Notes: a model not told the origin generated them from the sequence alone. A stretch of DNA of 64,000 bases from Nocardia higoensis NBRC 100133 (GCF_000308595.1 NZ_BAGA01000047.1:62001-126000); one strand, 5' to 3'; positions 27,749 through 36,472 are shown, counted from the first letter of the stretch. Program-made: numbers and translations.

Positions 27749-28900
27749 ATGACGATTCTGACCGAGACCGAGAACGGCCCGCTGGTCCTGAGCCCGGAGC
27801 AGGTCCAGCAGCTCGGCGAGGAACTCGAAGAGCTGCGCAATCGCGTCCTCGCCGAGCTGGGCGAGCGCGACCGGGAGTACATCTACTCGATCATCAAGGC
27901 GCAGCGCGGTTTCGAGCTCGCCGGGCGCGGCCTGATGTACCTGGGCTTCCTGCCCCCGGCGTGGCTGGCCGCGGTCGCCGCGCTGAGCGTGTCCAAGATC
28001 CTGGACAACATGGAGATCGGGCACAACGTGATGCACGGCCAGTACGACTGGATGCGCGAGCCCGACCTGAACTCCCGCGAGTTCGAGTGGGACACCGTCT
28101 GCCCGGCCGATCAATGGAAGCACTCGCACAACTACCTGCACCACACCTTCACCAACATCCACGGCAAGGACCGCGACATCGGCTACGGCATCCTGCGGAT
28201 GGACGAGGCCCAGAAGTGGAATCCCTACTACCTCGGCAACCCGGTCTACGCCTTCGCGCTGATGATGCTGTTCGAATGGGGCGTCATGCTGCACGACGCC
28301 GAGGCCGAGAACATCGTCCGGGGCAAACGGTCCTGGTCGGATCTGAAGCCGCTGGTCAAGGGCTGGTGGCGGAAGGCGGGCAAGCAGGCGCTCAAGGACT
28401 ACGTGATCTTTCCGGCGCTGACCGGGCCGCTGGCGCTCAGCACGCTGGCGGGCAATGTCACCGCGAACCTGGTGCGCAATGTGTGGGCCTACTCGATCAT
28501 CTTCTGCGGGCACTTCCCCTCCGGCGTACAGACGTTCACCGAGGAGGAGACGGCCGAGGAGACCAAGGGCGAATGGTACGTCCGCCAGATGCTCGGCTCG
28601 GCGAATATCACCGGTAGCAGGCTCTTCCACATCATGAGCGGCAACCTCTCGCATCAGATCGAGCACCACCTGTTCCCCGACCTGCCCGCGAACCGGTATC
28701 CGGAAATCGCGCCGGAGGTCCGCGCGCTGTGCGAGAAGTACGGTCTGCCCTATCAGACAGGGCCGTTGCACACGCAACTTCTGGATGTGTGGCGCAAAAT
28801 CTTCGTGCTCGCGCTGCCGCCGCGCCTGACGAAATCCGAACCGGCTCCCGGTGTTATCGTGGTGCGTCAGAAGACGACGACCGAAGTGGGCGCGCGATGA
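27749..28900 (+). CDS. desA3: Membrane fatty acid desaturase (DesA3-like)
   Basis: Di-iron acyl-CoA delta-9 desaturase of 383 residues in the cytoplasmic membrane, introducing a double bond into stearoyl-type chains. All three histidine boxes are present: HNVMH (box 1, about residue 91), HNYLHH (box 2) and HQIEHH (box 3, near residue 300). Hydrophobic segments lie near residues 60-85 and 220-260. ATG 27749 follows AGGGGAT. The reductase gene upstream supplies electrons, and the next gene overlaps the stop by ATGA. Control by the divergent DesT-like repressor is likely. Confidence 0.95.
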   Translation: MTILTETENGPLVLSPEQVQQLGEELEELRNRVLAELGERDREYIYSIIKAQRGFELAGRGLMYLGFLPPAWLAAVAALSVSKILDNMEIGHNVMHGQYDWMREPDLNSREFEWDTVCPADQWKHSHNYLHHTFTNIHGKDRDIGYGILRMDEAQKWNPYYLGNPVYAFALMMLFEWGVMLHDAEAENIVRGKRSWSDLKPLVKGWWRKAGKQALKDYVIFPALTGPLALSTLAGNVTANLVRNVWAYSIIFCGHFPSGVQTFTEEETAEETKGEWYVRQMLGSANITGSRLFHIMSGNLSHQIEHHLFPDLPANRYPEIAPEVRALCEKYGLPYQTGPLHTQLLDVWRKIFVLALPPRLTKSEPAPGVIVVRQKTTTEVGAR

Positions 28901-29226
28901 TCGGAAAATTCGAAGCCAACAAGGATCTGATTCAGGAATTGACATCCTCGGGGGCGCGGCACGTCGGAAATATCGCGACCATCGTCACCGCGACGGTCGC
29001 CGATGTCACCCGCGAAATCGGCGAGTGGATCACCGACGCCATCGAGATGAACGAGGCGGCCGCCGCCGCGCGGCGGGACGCACGGGAATCGGCGGCCGCA
29101 TCCGGCGCCGAGCAGGTTCCGCCCGGATCCGACACCTTCGAGGCGGATCCGCTCGCCGGCGATCTGCTCGAGGCCGAAATCGTCGAGCGCGACCCGGCCG
29201 GGCCGGAGTTCGGCGACCGCCGCTGA
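28897..29226 (+). CDS. Small helical protein coupled to the desaturase
   Basis: A 109-residue protein of no family that I recognise. The first half is helical and amphipathic (NKDLIQELTSSGARHVGNIATIVTATVADVTREIGEWITDAIEM); the second is an acidic, low-complexity tail rich in Ala, Asp and Glu. There is no signal peptide or membrane helix. Its ATG overlaps the desaturase stop in ATGA, so the two are translationally coupled and probably made in proportion, suggesting an accessory or stabilising role. A strong terminator follows. Confidence 0.75.
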   Translation: MIGKFEANKDLIQELTSSGARHVGNIATIVTATVADVTREIGEWITDAIEMNEAAAAARRDARESAAASGAEQVPPGSDTFEADPLAGDLLEAEIVERDPAGPEFGDRR

Positions 29227-29250
29227 GCTCGCGGCTCCCATTTCCCCACG

Positions 29251-29288
29251 GCGCCTGCCGGTCCACCCCTCAGTGGACCGGCAGGCGC
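29251..29288. terminator. Terminator of the desaturase operon
   Basis: A perfect 16-base stem (GCGCCTGCCGGTCCAC and its complement) with loop CCCTCA. The loop and right arm hold the stop and last codons of the facing DUF4254 gene, so the hairpin probably serves the plus-strand operon chiefly. Confidence 0.85.
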
Positions 29289-29800
29289 CTGCGGTGCTGG
29301 ACCACGTCGGTGACGAGATCCTGGTAGCCGTCGGCGAGTTCGGCCAATCGGGTCCATTGCAGGTGAGCGTCGGTGCCGGACAACGGTTCCCGCCGCCGCC
29401 CGGGGGTCTCGGCGCCGAGGCAGGACTGCGCGGCAACCCATTTCGCGGCCATCCGGTCGATCACCGCGCCGAGGGTCTCGGTGTGCAGCGACGCGCCGTG
29501 CCGGTGCACCACATGGGTGGCGACCCAGGCGTTGATCCGGTCCACCACGGTGGCGCGCTCGCGATCGATGTCCTCGACCACGGCGGCGGAGACGATCGCC
29601 GCGGACACCGACGAACTGTCGGCGCTGTGCGCGAGGGCCAGGGCGCGCAGCCTGCGTTCGTGACAATCGGCCAGCGCGCGCGCGTTCACCAGCACCGGAT
29701 GGGCTCGGGCGGGCAGGTCCGCGCCGGCTCGCAATGCGTGCAGCAGCGCCGAACGTGGTGGGAGTGCGCCGGTTTCGGTCCGTTCCGCATCGGTCGGCAT
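29270..29800 (-). CDS. DUF4254-like helical protein
   Basis: A 176-residue all-helical soluble protein. LVNARALADCHERRLRALALAHS, VVEDIDRERATVVDRINAWVATHV and TLGAVIDRMAAKWVAAQ resemble the DUF4254 family of actinobacteria (HERR and DRIN motifs); the function is unknown. ATG 29800 follows AGGGGG by eight bases. Its stop lies in the loop of the terminator of the facing desaturase operon. Confidence 0.75.
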   Translation of the reverse strand: MPTDAERTETGALPPRSALLHALRAGADLPARAHPVLVNARALADCHERRLRALALAHSADSSSVSAAIVSAAVVEDIDRERATVVDRINAWVATHVVHRHGASLHTETLGAVIDRMAAKWVAAQSCLGAETPGRRREPLSGTDAHLQWTRLAELADGYQDLVTDVVQHRRRLPVH

Positions 29801-30163
29801 TCGGTTGCCCCCTGTTTCGACGGTTTTCGTATGAAAGTAATCGTGGTGCAGCGATCGGACCTCGGCCGCCTCACCACCATCGCCGTCGCGCGAAGCCCTG
29901 GGCGTACGTGGAGAATTCGCGACGTTGCGAGGGATGATCGGCGGCCGGTAATCGGTCCTCACCCAGAAAAGCGCGACCGCCACCGCCGTGCAACCGCTGC
30001 GCGCACAATTTGCCGAGGCGCGGGTGAATTGTTATCGACCGCCGTCCGCACGCTGACGCGAATACCCGGGCGCGGAGCCGGGTTCGGTGTCGGGCATTCC
30101 CGGAGCAACCGTTTCCGCGCAGGAGCCTTCGCCGCGGTCGCCGATCGGCTAACCTCGATATTC
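29801..30163. other. Divergent intergenic region
   Basis: About 360 bases between the DUF4254 gene and the next plus-strand gene. A plus-strand frame is open through it but has no start signal and an Arg-rich, shadow-like composition. A possible -10, TAACCT, lies at 30150-30155. Confidence 0.4.
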
Positions 30164-30484
30164 GTGCCCGCCTATGTGTCCTCGCCGGAGTTGACTTTCG
30201 GCTTTCTGTTCGCGCTGGAAGACCCCGAGCGAATCGCCGAGGTCGTGCGCGGTCTCATCGTTCGCAAAACCGTCTCGGTGTTCCGTTTGGCGCGGCTGTC
30301 CGACGACGACGGACCGCCGGAGCGCTACGTGGTGAACTGGGCGACCATTCCGCAGATCTCCATCACCACCGCCGCGCCCGAGGCCGAGGAGTTGCGGGTG
30401 AACGGCATCATGCTGGTGAACGCGTTCCTCGGCGAGGACGGCGAGGTGAGCCTCTACTCGGCGCACGGCGAGACGCCTGCCTGA
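30164..30484 (+). CDS. Hypothetical protein
   Basis: A 106-residue soluble protein that I do not recognise. The composition is typical of a folded alpha/beta protein: SSPELTFGFLFALEDPERIAEVVRGLIVRKTVSVFRLARL, PERYVVNWATIPQISITT, and LRVNGIMLVNAFLGEDGEVSLYS. GTG 30164 is preceded by TAACCT at eight bases (nearly leaderless). The open frame extends further upstream, but composition and the promoter-like signal favour this start. Confidence 0.6.
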   Translation: MPAYVSSPELTFGFLFALEDPERIAEVVRGLIVRKTVSVFRLARLSDDDGPPERYVVNWATIPQISITTAAPEAEELRVNGIMLVNAFLGEDGEVSLYSAHGETPA

Positions 30485-30654
30485 GTCCTGCGTGGCGATG
30501 GTCCGGCGAGTGCGGCTGTGCGCCGGCTGTGACGTCCGGTCCACCGTGGTCGGCGATTTTCCGTGAAAGCGCAGCGCGCGACCCCGCGCAGTGTTAGAAA
30601 CGCAGGCGCTTCACAAGCGCGGAGAGCTCGCGCGCGGGGCAGGAAGGATCGTCG

Positions 30655-31911
30655 ATGTCTGTCGCCGAGACGAGCGTATTCGAAGAGCTGGAATCCAACG
30701 TCCGCGGCTACTGCCGGTCATGGCCCACGATCTTCGACACCGCGAGCGGATCCGTGCTGTGCGACGAGCGCGGCCGGGAATACCTGGATTTCTTCGCCGG
30801 CGCGGGCGCGCTGAACTACGGGCACAACAACCCGGTGCTCAAGCGGGCGCTGATCGACTACATCGCAGGTGACGGCCTCACCCACGGCCTGGACATGTCG
30901 ACGGTGGCCAAGCGCGCACTGCTCGAGGCGTTGCGCGAGCTGATCCTGCGACCGCGCGGGCTCGACTACAAGGTGCAGTTCCCCGGCCCGACCGGAGCCA
31001 ACGCGGTGGAGGCCGCGCTCAAGCTGGCCCGCAAGGTGACCGGTCGTCAGGCGGTGCTGAACTTCACCAACGCTTTCCATGGAATGACCCTGGGCGCGCT
31101 GTCGGTCACCGGCAATGCCGCCAAGCGCGCGGGCGCCGGGGTGCCGCTGCCGCATTCGACGCCGATGCCCTACGACGGATACCTCGGCGAAGGCGACAGC
31201 CTGGGCTGGATGTGCCGGATGCTCGACGATTCCTCCTCCGGGCTGGACAGGCCCGCGGCGGTGATCGTGGAGACCGTGCAGGGCGAGGGCGGGGTCAATG
31301 TCGCCGGGGTCGAATGGCTGCGCGCGCTGGCCCGGCTGTGCCGCGACCGCGGCATCCTGCTGATCGTCGACGACGTGCAGATGGGGTGCGGGCGGACCGG
31401 TCCGTTCTTCTCCTTCGAGGTCGCGGGCATCACCCCCGACATCGTGACGCTGTCGAAGTCGATCGGCGGCTATGGGCTGCCGATGGCGCTGGTGCTGATG
31501 CGCCCCGAACTGGACCAGTGGGCTCCCGGCGAGCACAACGGCACCTTCCGCGGCAACAATCCGGCCTTCGTCACCGCGCGGGTGGCGCTCGAGCACTACT
31601 GGTCCGACGACACGCTGGAGCGGGCCACCGCAGCCAAGGCGGCGGTGATGTGGACGGCGCTGGAGCGGATCGCGGCACAGTGCGAAGGCGTCTCGGTGCG
31701 AGGCCGCGGCCTGGTGCAAGGCCTGGTGTTCGCCGACGCCTCGCGAGCGGCCAAGGTCTGCCGCGCCGCCTTCGATCGCGGACTGCTGGTGGAGACCTCG
31801 GGCTCGGTGGACGAGGTGGTCAAGCTGATCCCGCCGCTGACCATCGCCGAGGACGAGCTGGCCCACGGGCTGGGGCTGCTGGCCGACTCGGTCGCCGCGG
31901 TGTGTGGCTGA
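30655..31911 (+). CDS. EctB-like diaminobutyrate-2-oxoglutarate aminotransferase
   Basis: PLP-dependent class III aminotransferase of 418 residues. The EctB hallmark YKVQFPGPTGANAVEAALKLARKVTGR is present, with FTNAFHGMTLGALSVTGN, the PLP-binding LIVDDVQMGCGRTG and the Schiff-base Lys in DIVTLSKSIGGYG. EctB converts aspartate semialdehyde and glutamate to 2,4-diaminobutyrate. No ectA, ectC or ectD gene is adjacent, so here the product may feed another pathway (siderophore, peptide) or a distant ectoine set. ATG 30655 has GGAAGGA nine bases upstream. Confidence 0.85.
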   Translation: MSVAETSVFEELESNVRGYCRSWPTIFDTASGSVLCDERGREYLDFFAGAGALNYGHNNPVLKRALIDYIAGDGLTHGLDMSTVAKRALLEALRELILRPRGLDYKVQFPGPTGANAVEAALKLARKVTGRQAVLNFTNAFHGMTLGALSVTGNAAKRAGAGVPLPHSTPMPYDGYLGEGDSLGWMCRMLDDSSSGLDRPAAVIVETVQGEGGVNVAGVEWLRALARLCRDRGILLIVDDVQMGCGRTGPFFSFEVAGITPDIVTLSKSIGGYGLPMALVLMRPELDQWAPGEHNGTFRGNNPAFVTARVALEHYWSDDTLERATAAKAAVMWTALERIAAQCEGVSVRGRGLVQGLVFADASRAAKVCRAAFDRGLLVETSGSVDEVVKLIPPLTIAEDELAHGLGLLADSVAAVCG

Positions 31912-32027
31912 GGTCATGCTCCCGGCGCTGGCCGCGGGCGATCTTCCTCGATAAACTTGAGTCATTCCAGAAAAGCTCGGGAGCTGGGTTTCGGCTCCCC
32001 GGGCCTTCTGAGCGAGAGGAGTAGCTC

Positions 32028-32522
32028 ATGACCGCCATGCTGTCCGCCACCCCGATCACCACCCCTCTGGGAACCGCCGAGCAGAAGGTCGTCGGCATCG
32101 TCGTCCAGGACGCGCTCGCCGACATGATCGACCTGTCGCTGATCGGCAAGCAGGCGCACTGGAACGTCGTCGGCCGTCACTTCCGTGAACTGCACCTGCA
32201 GCTCGACGAATTGGTCGACGCCGCCCGCGGATTCGCCGACTCCATCGCCGAACGCGGTGCGGCCTTGGGCATCTCGCCGGACGGCCGGGCCGCCACCGTG
32301 GCCGAGTCGCGTGGGCTGCCGGAATTCCCGGCCGGCTATGTCACCGACCGCAAGGTGGTCGAGGCCGTGGTGAGCACGCTCGACATCGCGGTGCGCCGGA
32401 TGCGTGAGCGGGTCGAGGCCACCGACACCGCCGACCCGGTGACCCAGGATCTGCTGATCGGGATCACGGCCGAACTCGAGAAGATGCGCTGGATGTTCCA
32501 GGCGCAGACCGTCGACAGCTGA
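32028..32522 (+). CDS. dps: Dps family ferritin-like DNA-protection protein
   Basis: A 164-residue protein forming dodecamers that oxidise and store iron and shield DNA. The interfacial ferroxidase ligands are visible in KQAHWNVVGRHFRELHLQLDELVDAARGFADSIAERG (His, His, Asp, Glu). ATG 32028 follows GAGAGGAG; in-frame ATG 32037 is an alternative. A leader hairpin (31979-31999) precedes the ribosome site. I see no Fur or IdeR box. A terminator follows, so the gene is monocistronic. Confidence 0.94.
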   Translation: MTAMLSATPITTPLGTAEQKVVGIVVQDALADMIDLSLIGKQAHWNVVGRHFRELHLQLDELVDAARGFADSIAERGAALGISPDGRAATVAESRGLPEFPAGYVTDRKVVEAVVSTLDIAVRRMRERVEATDTADPVTQDLLIGITAELEKMRWMFQAQTVDS

Positions 32523-32560
32523 GCGGTCCCCGGGTGCCGGGCGCCGAGACGGCAGCAGCA

Positions 32561-32591
32561 CGGCGCGACGACTCGGTGGGTCGTCGCGCCG
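32561..32591 (+). terminator. Terminator after dps
   Basis: An 11-base stem, CGGCGCGACGA with TCGTCGCGCCG, loop of nine bases, 39 bases after the dps stop and before the NUDIX promoter. Confidence 0.7.
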
Positions 32592-32621
32592 CGCTGTGCC
32601 GGGCCCTCGTAGGGTGGGCCG

Positions 32622-33020
32622 GTGATCCGTACCGCCGCCCTCGCCCATGTCCGTGACCGCAGACTCCTGCAGACGCGTTCGACGGGCAAAGAGGTCTTCT
32701 ACATGGCGGGCGGCAAGATCGACGAGGGGGAGACCCCCGATCAGGCCCTGCACCGTGAAGTCAGGGAGGAACTCGGCGTCGCGGTCCTCGATCATCGGCA
32801 GCTGGGCATCTTCGAAGCCGAAGCCTTCGGGCACGCGCCCGGGGTGCTGCTGCACATGACCTGTTTCACCGGCGAACTCTCCGGTGATCCCCGGCCCAGC
32901 GGCGAGATCGCCGAACTGCGTTATTTCACGGTCGGGGAGTACGCCTCCATGCGGCACGTGGCGCCCGGATCGCTGCTGGTCTTCCAGCGTCTCTACGACC
33001 TCGGCCTGATCGACTGGTGA
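32622..33020 (+). CDS. NUDIX hydrolase
   Basis: A 132-residue pyrophosphohydrolase. The Nudix box is complete: GGKIDEGETPDQALHREVREELGV, within YMAGGKIDEGE. The substrate, a nucleoside diphosphate derivative, cannot be read from the sequence; the FYMAGGK context is seen in housekeeping MutT-like proteins. GTG 32622 is fixed by TAGGGT six bases upstream, a leaderless layout with no ribosome site. Confidence 0.92.
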   Translation: MIRTAALAHVRDRRLLQTRSTGKEVFYMAGGKIDEGETPDQALHREVREELGVAVLDHRQLGIFEAEAFGHAPGVLLHMTCFTGELSGDPRPSGEIAELRYFTVGEYASMRHVAPGSLLVFQRLYDLGLIDW

Positions 33021-33146
33021 GCCGCGCACCGTGGAAAGCGCCGGGCGAATCGCCCACGCGCGGACGCGGGCGGTCGGAAATCTGGACAATCGTTATACTT
33101 GCGCGCGGTGGACACCACGGCCGTGGTCGGTCATGGTGGACGCACT

Positions 33147-33220
33147 GCCTCCGTAGCTCAGTTGGATAGAGCAAGGGCCTTCTAATCCCTAGGTCGCAGG
33201 TTCGATTCCTGCCGGGGGCG
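33147..33220 (+). tRNA. tRNA-Arg (anticodon TCT)
   Basis: A 74-base cloverleaf: acceptor GCCTCCG/CGGGGGC with one G-T pair, D-arm GCTCAGTTGGATAGAGC, anticodon loop CTTCTAA (TCT) on stem AGGGC/TCCCT, T-arm GCAGGTTCGATTCCTGC. Positions 31 and 39 are C and T, an unpaired base of the stem that I also recall from other actinobacterial tRNA-Arg(TCT). Confidence 0.94.
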
Positions 33221-33230
33221 CAACGACGCG

Positions 33231-33257
33231 CCGGTGCACAGGGCGCACCGGTCTTCC
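33231..33257 (+). terminator. Terminator after tRNA-Arg
   Basis: A 7-base stem, CCGGTGC with GCACCGG, loop ACAGGGC, then TCTTCCTCT. Confidence 0.65.
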
Positions 33258-33364
33258 TCTGCGTACCCCTGGTGCGCCGCAAACAAACAAAATTCTTTCT
33301 TCGGGCACCGCGACAGCCAAACCCGGCCAGGTGTGGCCCCGCTCATCCCACTACGCTCAGTCGT

Positions 33365-35416
33365 ATGTCCTCATCCCCGGAGCCGGTCGAAACCATCGCG
33401 GCGCGGGATACCGCGCCGAGTGCGGCCGGCCGCTTCGCCGCTGTGACGGTGGTGTACGGGGCGGTGGCCGCGGTGACGGCGGCGCTGGTCGTCGGGCTGT
33501 CGGCGGCCCAGGCATTGAGCCTGCTCGGCATCCCCGACCCCGGCACGCTGACCACCTACGGACTGCCCGCCGTCCGTGCGCTGGCCGATCTGGCCGCCGC
33601 GCTGACCGTGGGCTCGCTGCTGTTCGCCGCGTTCCTGGTCCCGCCGCAGGGCAACGGGCTGCTCGATGCGGGCGGCTACCGCGCCGTGCGGATGGCGTCG
33701 AACTTCGCGCTGACATGGGCGTGCTGCGCGGCACTGCTGGTGCCGCTGACCGTCTCGGACACGACCGGCAGGCCGGTCGCGCAGATCTGGCGCCCGGAGG
33801 AACTCTGGCGGGCCGTCGGGCAGATCGATGTCGCGCAGGCGTGGCGCACCACCGTCGTGCTCGCGCTGATCGTCGCGATCGGAGCGCGGCTGGCCCTGCG
33901 CTGGGGCTGGACGCCGATCCTGCTCGGCGGCTCGATCCTCGCCATGTTGCCGCTGGCCCTGACCGGACACTCCTCGTCGGGCGGCTCCCACGACGTGGCC
34001 ACCAACAGCCTGATCCTGCACCTGGTCGCGGTTTCGGTCTGGGTGGGCGGGCTGTTCGCGGTGCTCGCCTACGCGTTGCGCGGCGGGATCCACACCGCGC
34101 TCGCCGCCCGCCGGTTCTCGCTGACCGCCACCGTCGCGTTCGTGGTCGTCGCCCTCAGCGGCGTGATCAACTCCTGGGTACGCCTGCCCTTCTCGGAACT
34201 GTTCACCAGTACCTACGGGCGGCTGATCCTGGTCAAGGCGCTGGCGCTGATCGTGCTCGGCGTGCTGGGCTGGTTCCAGCGCCGCGCCGCACTGCCCGCT
34301 CTCGACGCGAACCCGCGTGATCGGGGCGCTCTGATCCGGTTCGCCGGTATCGAGGTGCTGATCTTCGCGGCCACCATGGGACTGGCGGTGGGCCTCGGCC
34401 GGACTCCGCCCCCGCCGCCCGGTTCGGTGCCGACCCCGGCCGAGGTGGAGCTCGGCTACGACCTCGCCGGTCCGCCCACGGTGGCCAGGATGCTGTTCGA
34501 CTGGCGCTTCGATCTGATCTTCGGCACGCTCGCGATCGTGCTGGCCGTGCTGTATCTGATCGGCGTGCGCCGGTTGCACAAGCGTGGCGACGCCTGGCCG
34601 GTGGGGCGCACCATCGCCTGGCTGGCGGCGTGCGCGCTGCTGCTGGTCACGACCTCCTCGGGCATCGGCCGGTACGCACCCGCCATGTTCAGCGTGCACA
34701 TGATGCAGCACATGTCGCTGTCGATGCTGGCGCCGATCCTGTTCGCGCTCGGCGGCGCGGTCACGCTGGCGTTGCGGGCGCTGCCGCCCGCCGGTCGCGG
34801 TGCACCGCCCGGGCCGCGGGAATGGATCCTGCAGGCGGTGCACAACCCGGTCGCGCGAGTGCTGACCCATCCGATCGTGGCCTCGGTGATCTTCATCGTC
34901 GGCTTCTACGCGCTCTACATGGGCGGCATCTACGACTCGATCGTCGACTCGCACGCCGCGCACCTGTTCATGAATCTGCACTTCCTGATCAGCGGGTATC
35001 TCTTCTACTGGGTGGTGATCGGCATCGATCCCAAGCCGCGCCAGGTGGAGCCGCTGACCAAACTCGGCATGGTCTTCGGCTCCCTGCCCTTCCACGCCTT
35101 CTTCGGCGTCGCGCTGATGAGCATGTCCACGGTGATGGGCGGCTGGTTCTTCCGCGGCCTCGCCCTGGACTGGCACACCGACCTGCTCGGCGATCAGCGC
35201 ACCGGCGGCAGCCTGGCCTGGGCCAGCGGCGAGGTGCCGCTGGTGGTGGTCATGCTGGCGCTGCTCATCCAGTGGTCGCGCAGCGACCAGCGCGCGGCCA
35301 AGCGCTTCGACCGCGCGGCCGATCGCGACGACGACGCCGAGCTCGCCGCCTACAACGCCATGTACGCCGAACTGGCCCGGCAGGACGCCGCGGGCAAGCG
35401 CGAGGGCAGCTCTTGA
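33365..35416 (+). CDS. CopD-CtaG fusion membrane protein
   Basis: A polytopic membrane protein of 683 residues with about fifteen hydrophobic segments. The N-terminal half is a CopD copper-resistance domain (LVPPQGN, ALTGHSSSGGSHDVATNSLILHLVAVSVWVGGLF with conserved His); the C-terminal half is a Caa3-type CtaG assembly domain (APAMFSVHMMQHMSLSMLAPILFALG, HLFMNLHFLISGYLFYW, FHAFFGVALM). It probably imports copper or inserts it into cytochrome aa3 oxidase. The fusion is common in mycolata. ATG 33365 has TACGCT seven bases upstream (leaderless). The next gene overlaps its stop (TTGA). Confidence 0.92.
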   Translation: MSSSPEPVETIAARDTAPSAAGRFAAVTVVYGAVAAVTAALVVGLSAAQALSLLGIPDPGTLTTYGLPAVRALADLAAALTVGSLLFAAFLVPPQGNGLLDAGGYRAVRMASNFALTWACCAALLVPLTVSDTTGRPVAQIWRPEELWRAVGQIDVAQAWRTTVVLALIVAIGARLALRWGWTPILLGGSILAMLPLALTGHSSSGGSHDVATNSLILHLVAVSVWVGGLFAVLAYALRGGIHTALAARRFSLTATVAFVVVALSGVINSWVRLPFSELFTSTYGRLILVKALALIVLGVLGWFQRRAALPALDANPRDRGALIRFAGIEVLIFAATMGLAVGLGRTPPPPPGSVPTPAEVELGYDLAGPPTVARMLFDWRFDLIFGTLAIVLAVLYLIGVRRLHKRGDAWPVGRTIAWLAACALLLVTTSSGIGRYAPAMFSVHMMQHMSLSMLAPILFALGGAVTLALRALPPAGRGAPPGPREWILQAVHNPVARVLTHPIVASVIFIVGFYALYMGGIYDSIVDSHAAHLFMNLHFLISGYLFYWVVIGIDPKPRQVEPLTKLGMVFGSLPFHAFFGVALMSMSTVMGGWFFRGLALDWHTDLLGDQRTGGSLAWASGEVPLVVVMLALLIQWSRSDQRAAKRFDRAADRDDDAELAAYNAMYAELARQDAAGKREGSS

Positions 35417-36375
35417 CCGAGCTCGACCCCTCGCCGGCCTCCGGCGGACCCGATCGGCCGATGCGCTCGGATGTGCGCGCCGCCCGGCGCAGATCGGCCG
35501 GCCGGATCAGGAAGACCCCGGTGCTGCACACCTCGGTGGCGGGCCCGAACGGGCCGGTGCCGGTCTCCTTGAAGCTGGAATATCTCCAGCACGCCGGCAC
35601 GTTCAAAGTACGGGGCGCGCTGAACGCGATGCTCGCCGCCGACAGCGCCGATCAGGTGGTGATCGCCTCCTCCGGCAATTCCGGCATCGCCGTCGCGCTG
35701 GTCGCGGCCTGGCTCGGCAAGACCTGCACGGTGGTCGTGCCCGAATCCGCGCCGCACACCAAGGTCGCGGCCATGTGGTCGCACGGGGCGGAGGTGCTCT
35801 GGTCGGGCACCACCTACCGCGAGGCCGAACTGCACGCCGGGGAGCTGGCCGCCGAGCGCTCGGCGCTGCTGCTGCATGCCTACGACCAGTCCGACCTGGT
35901 GGCCGGTTCGGGCGTGCTCGGCCTGGAGCTCGAGGAACAGGTGCGCGGCAGGCCGCCGGTGCTGGCGGCGGTGGGCGGCGGTGCCCTGGTCGCCGGGCTG
36001 GCCGCCGCCTACGGGCGCAGGCAGCGTGTGATCGGCGTGGAGCCGGCGAGCATGCCGGCTCTCCAGGCGGCGCTGAATGCCGAGGCGCCGGTCGACGTCG
36101 GTCCGGCGCCGGCCGGAGCCGGCACTCTCGGCGCGGGCCGGGTCGGCGCTCTCGCGCTGCGGCTGGCCCGCCACTACGATGTGTCCGCACTGCTGGTCAC
36201 CGACGACGCGATCGCCACCGCGCGCGAGTACCTGTGGCGTGAGTTCCGTATCGTGGTGGAACCGGCGGGTGCGGCCGCGCTGGCCGCCGTGCAGAGTGGC
36301 GCCTACGTCCCGGCGGGCGGTGAGCGGCCGGTCGTGGTGCTCTGCGGGGCGAACACCGACACCACCGGACTGTGA
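35413..36375 (+). CDS. PLP-dependent threonine/serine dehydratase-like protein
   Basis: A fold-type II PLP enzyme of 320 residues. The Schiff-base Lys lies in LQHAGTFKVRGALNAM, SSGNSGIAVAL is the Asn loop, and VGGGALVAGLAAAYG the glycine-rich phosphate loop. No regulatory ACT domain is present, so it is a catabolic-type or serine/threonine dehydratase or racemase-like enzyme, pyruvate or 2-oxobutyrate being the expected product. TTG 35413 overlaps the upstream stop in TTGA and has GAGGGCAG before it; ATG 35461 would shorten the protein by 16 residues. Coupling to a copper/oxidase protein has no obvious metabolic reason. Confidence 0.87.
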   Translation: MTELDPSPASGGPDRPMRSDVRAARRRSAGRIRKTPVLHTSVAGPNGPVPVSLKLEYLQHAGTFKVRGALNAMLAADSADQVVIASSGNSGIAVALVAAWLGKTCTVVVPESAPHTKVAAMWSHGAEVLWSGTTYREAELHAGELAAERSALLLHAYDQSDLVAGSGVLGLELEEQVRGRPPVLAAVGGGALVAGLAAAYGRRQRVIGVEPASMPALQAALNAEAPVDVGPAPAGAGTLGAGRVGALALRLARHYDVSALLVTDDAIATAREYLWREFRIVVEPAGAAALAAVQSGAYVPAGGERPVVVLCGANTDTTGL

Positions 36376-36472
36376 CGCCCCCGGCGGACCCGAGTGGACC
36401 GGCTCGCCGCCGCGTCCGCCCTGCCCGCCTCTACTTTCGTTCCCCTGTTCCCTGACCGATAGGCTTGCGTAT

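Noticed and set aside
31979-31999. The hairpin upstream of dps as a terminator of the EctB-like gene
   Set aside because: It lies 68 bases after the stop, has no T run and sits just before the dps ribosome site; a leader hairpin of dps is as likely.
30655-32522. An ectoine biosynthesis cluster
   Set aside because: Only the EctB-like gene is present; neighbours are dps and unknown proteins, so a cluster cannot be claimed.
33147-33220. tRNA-Arg as a pseudogene because of an unpaired base at the end of the anticodon stem
   Set aside because: All other stems and invariant bases are intact, and the same 31-39 mismatch is recalled from other actinobacterial tRNA-Arg(TCT) genes.
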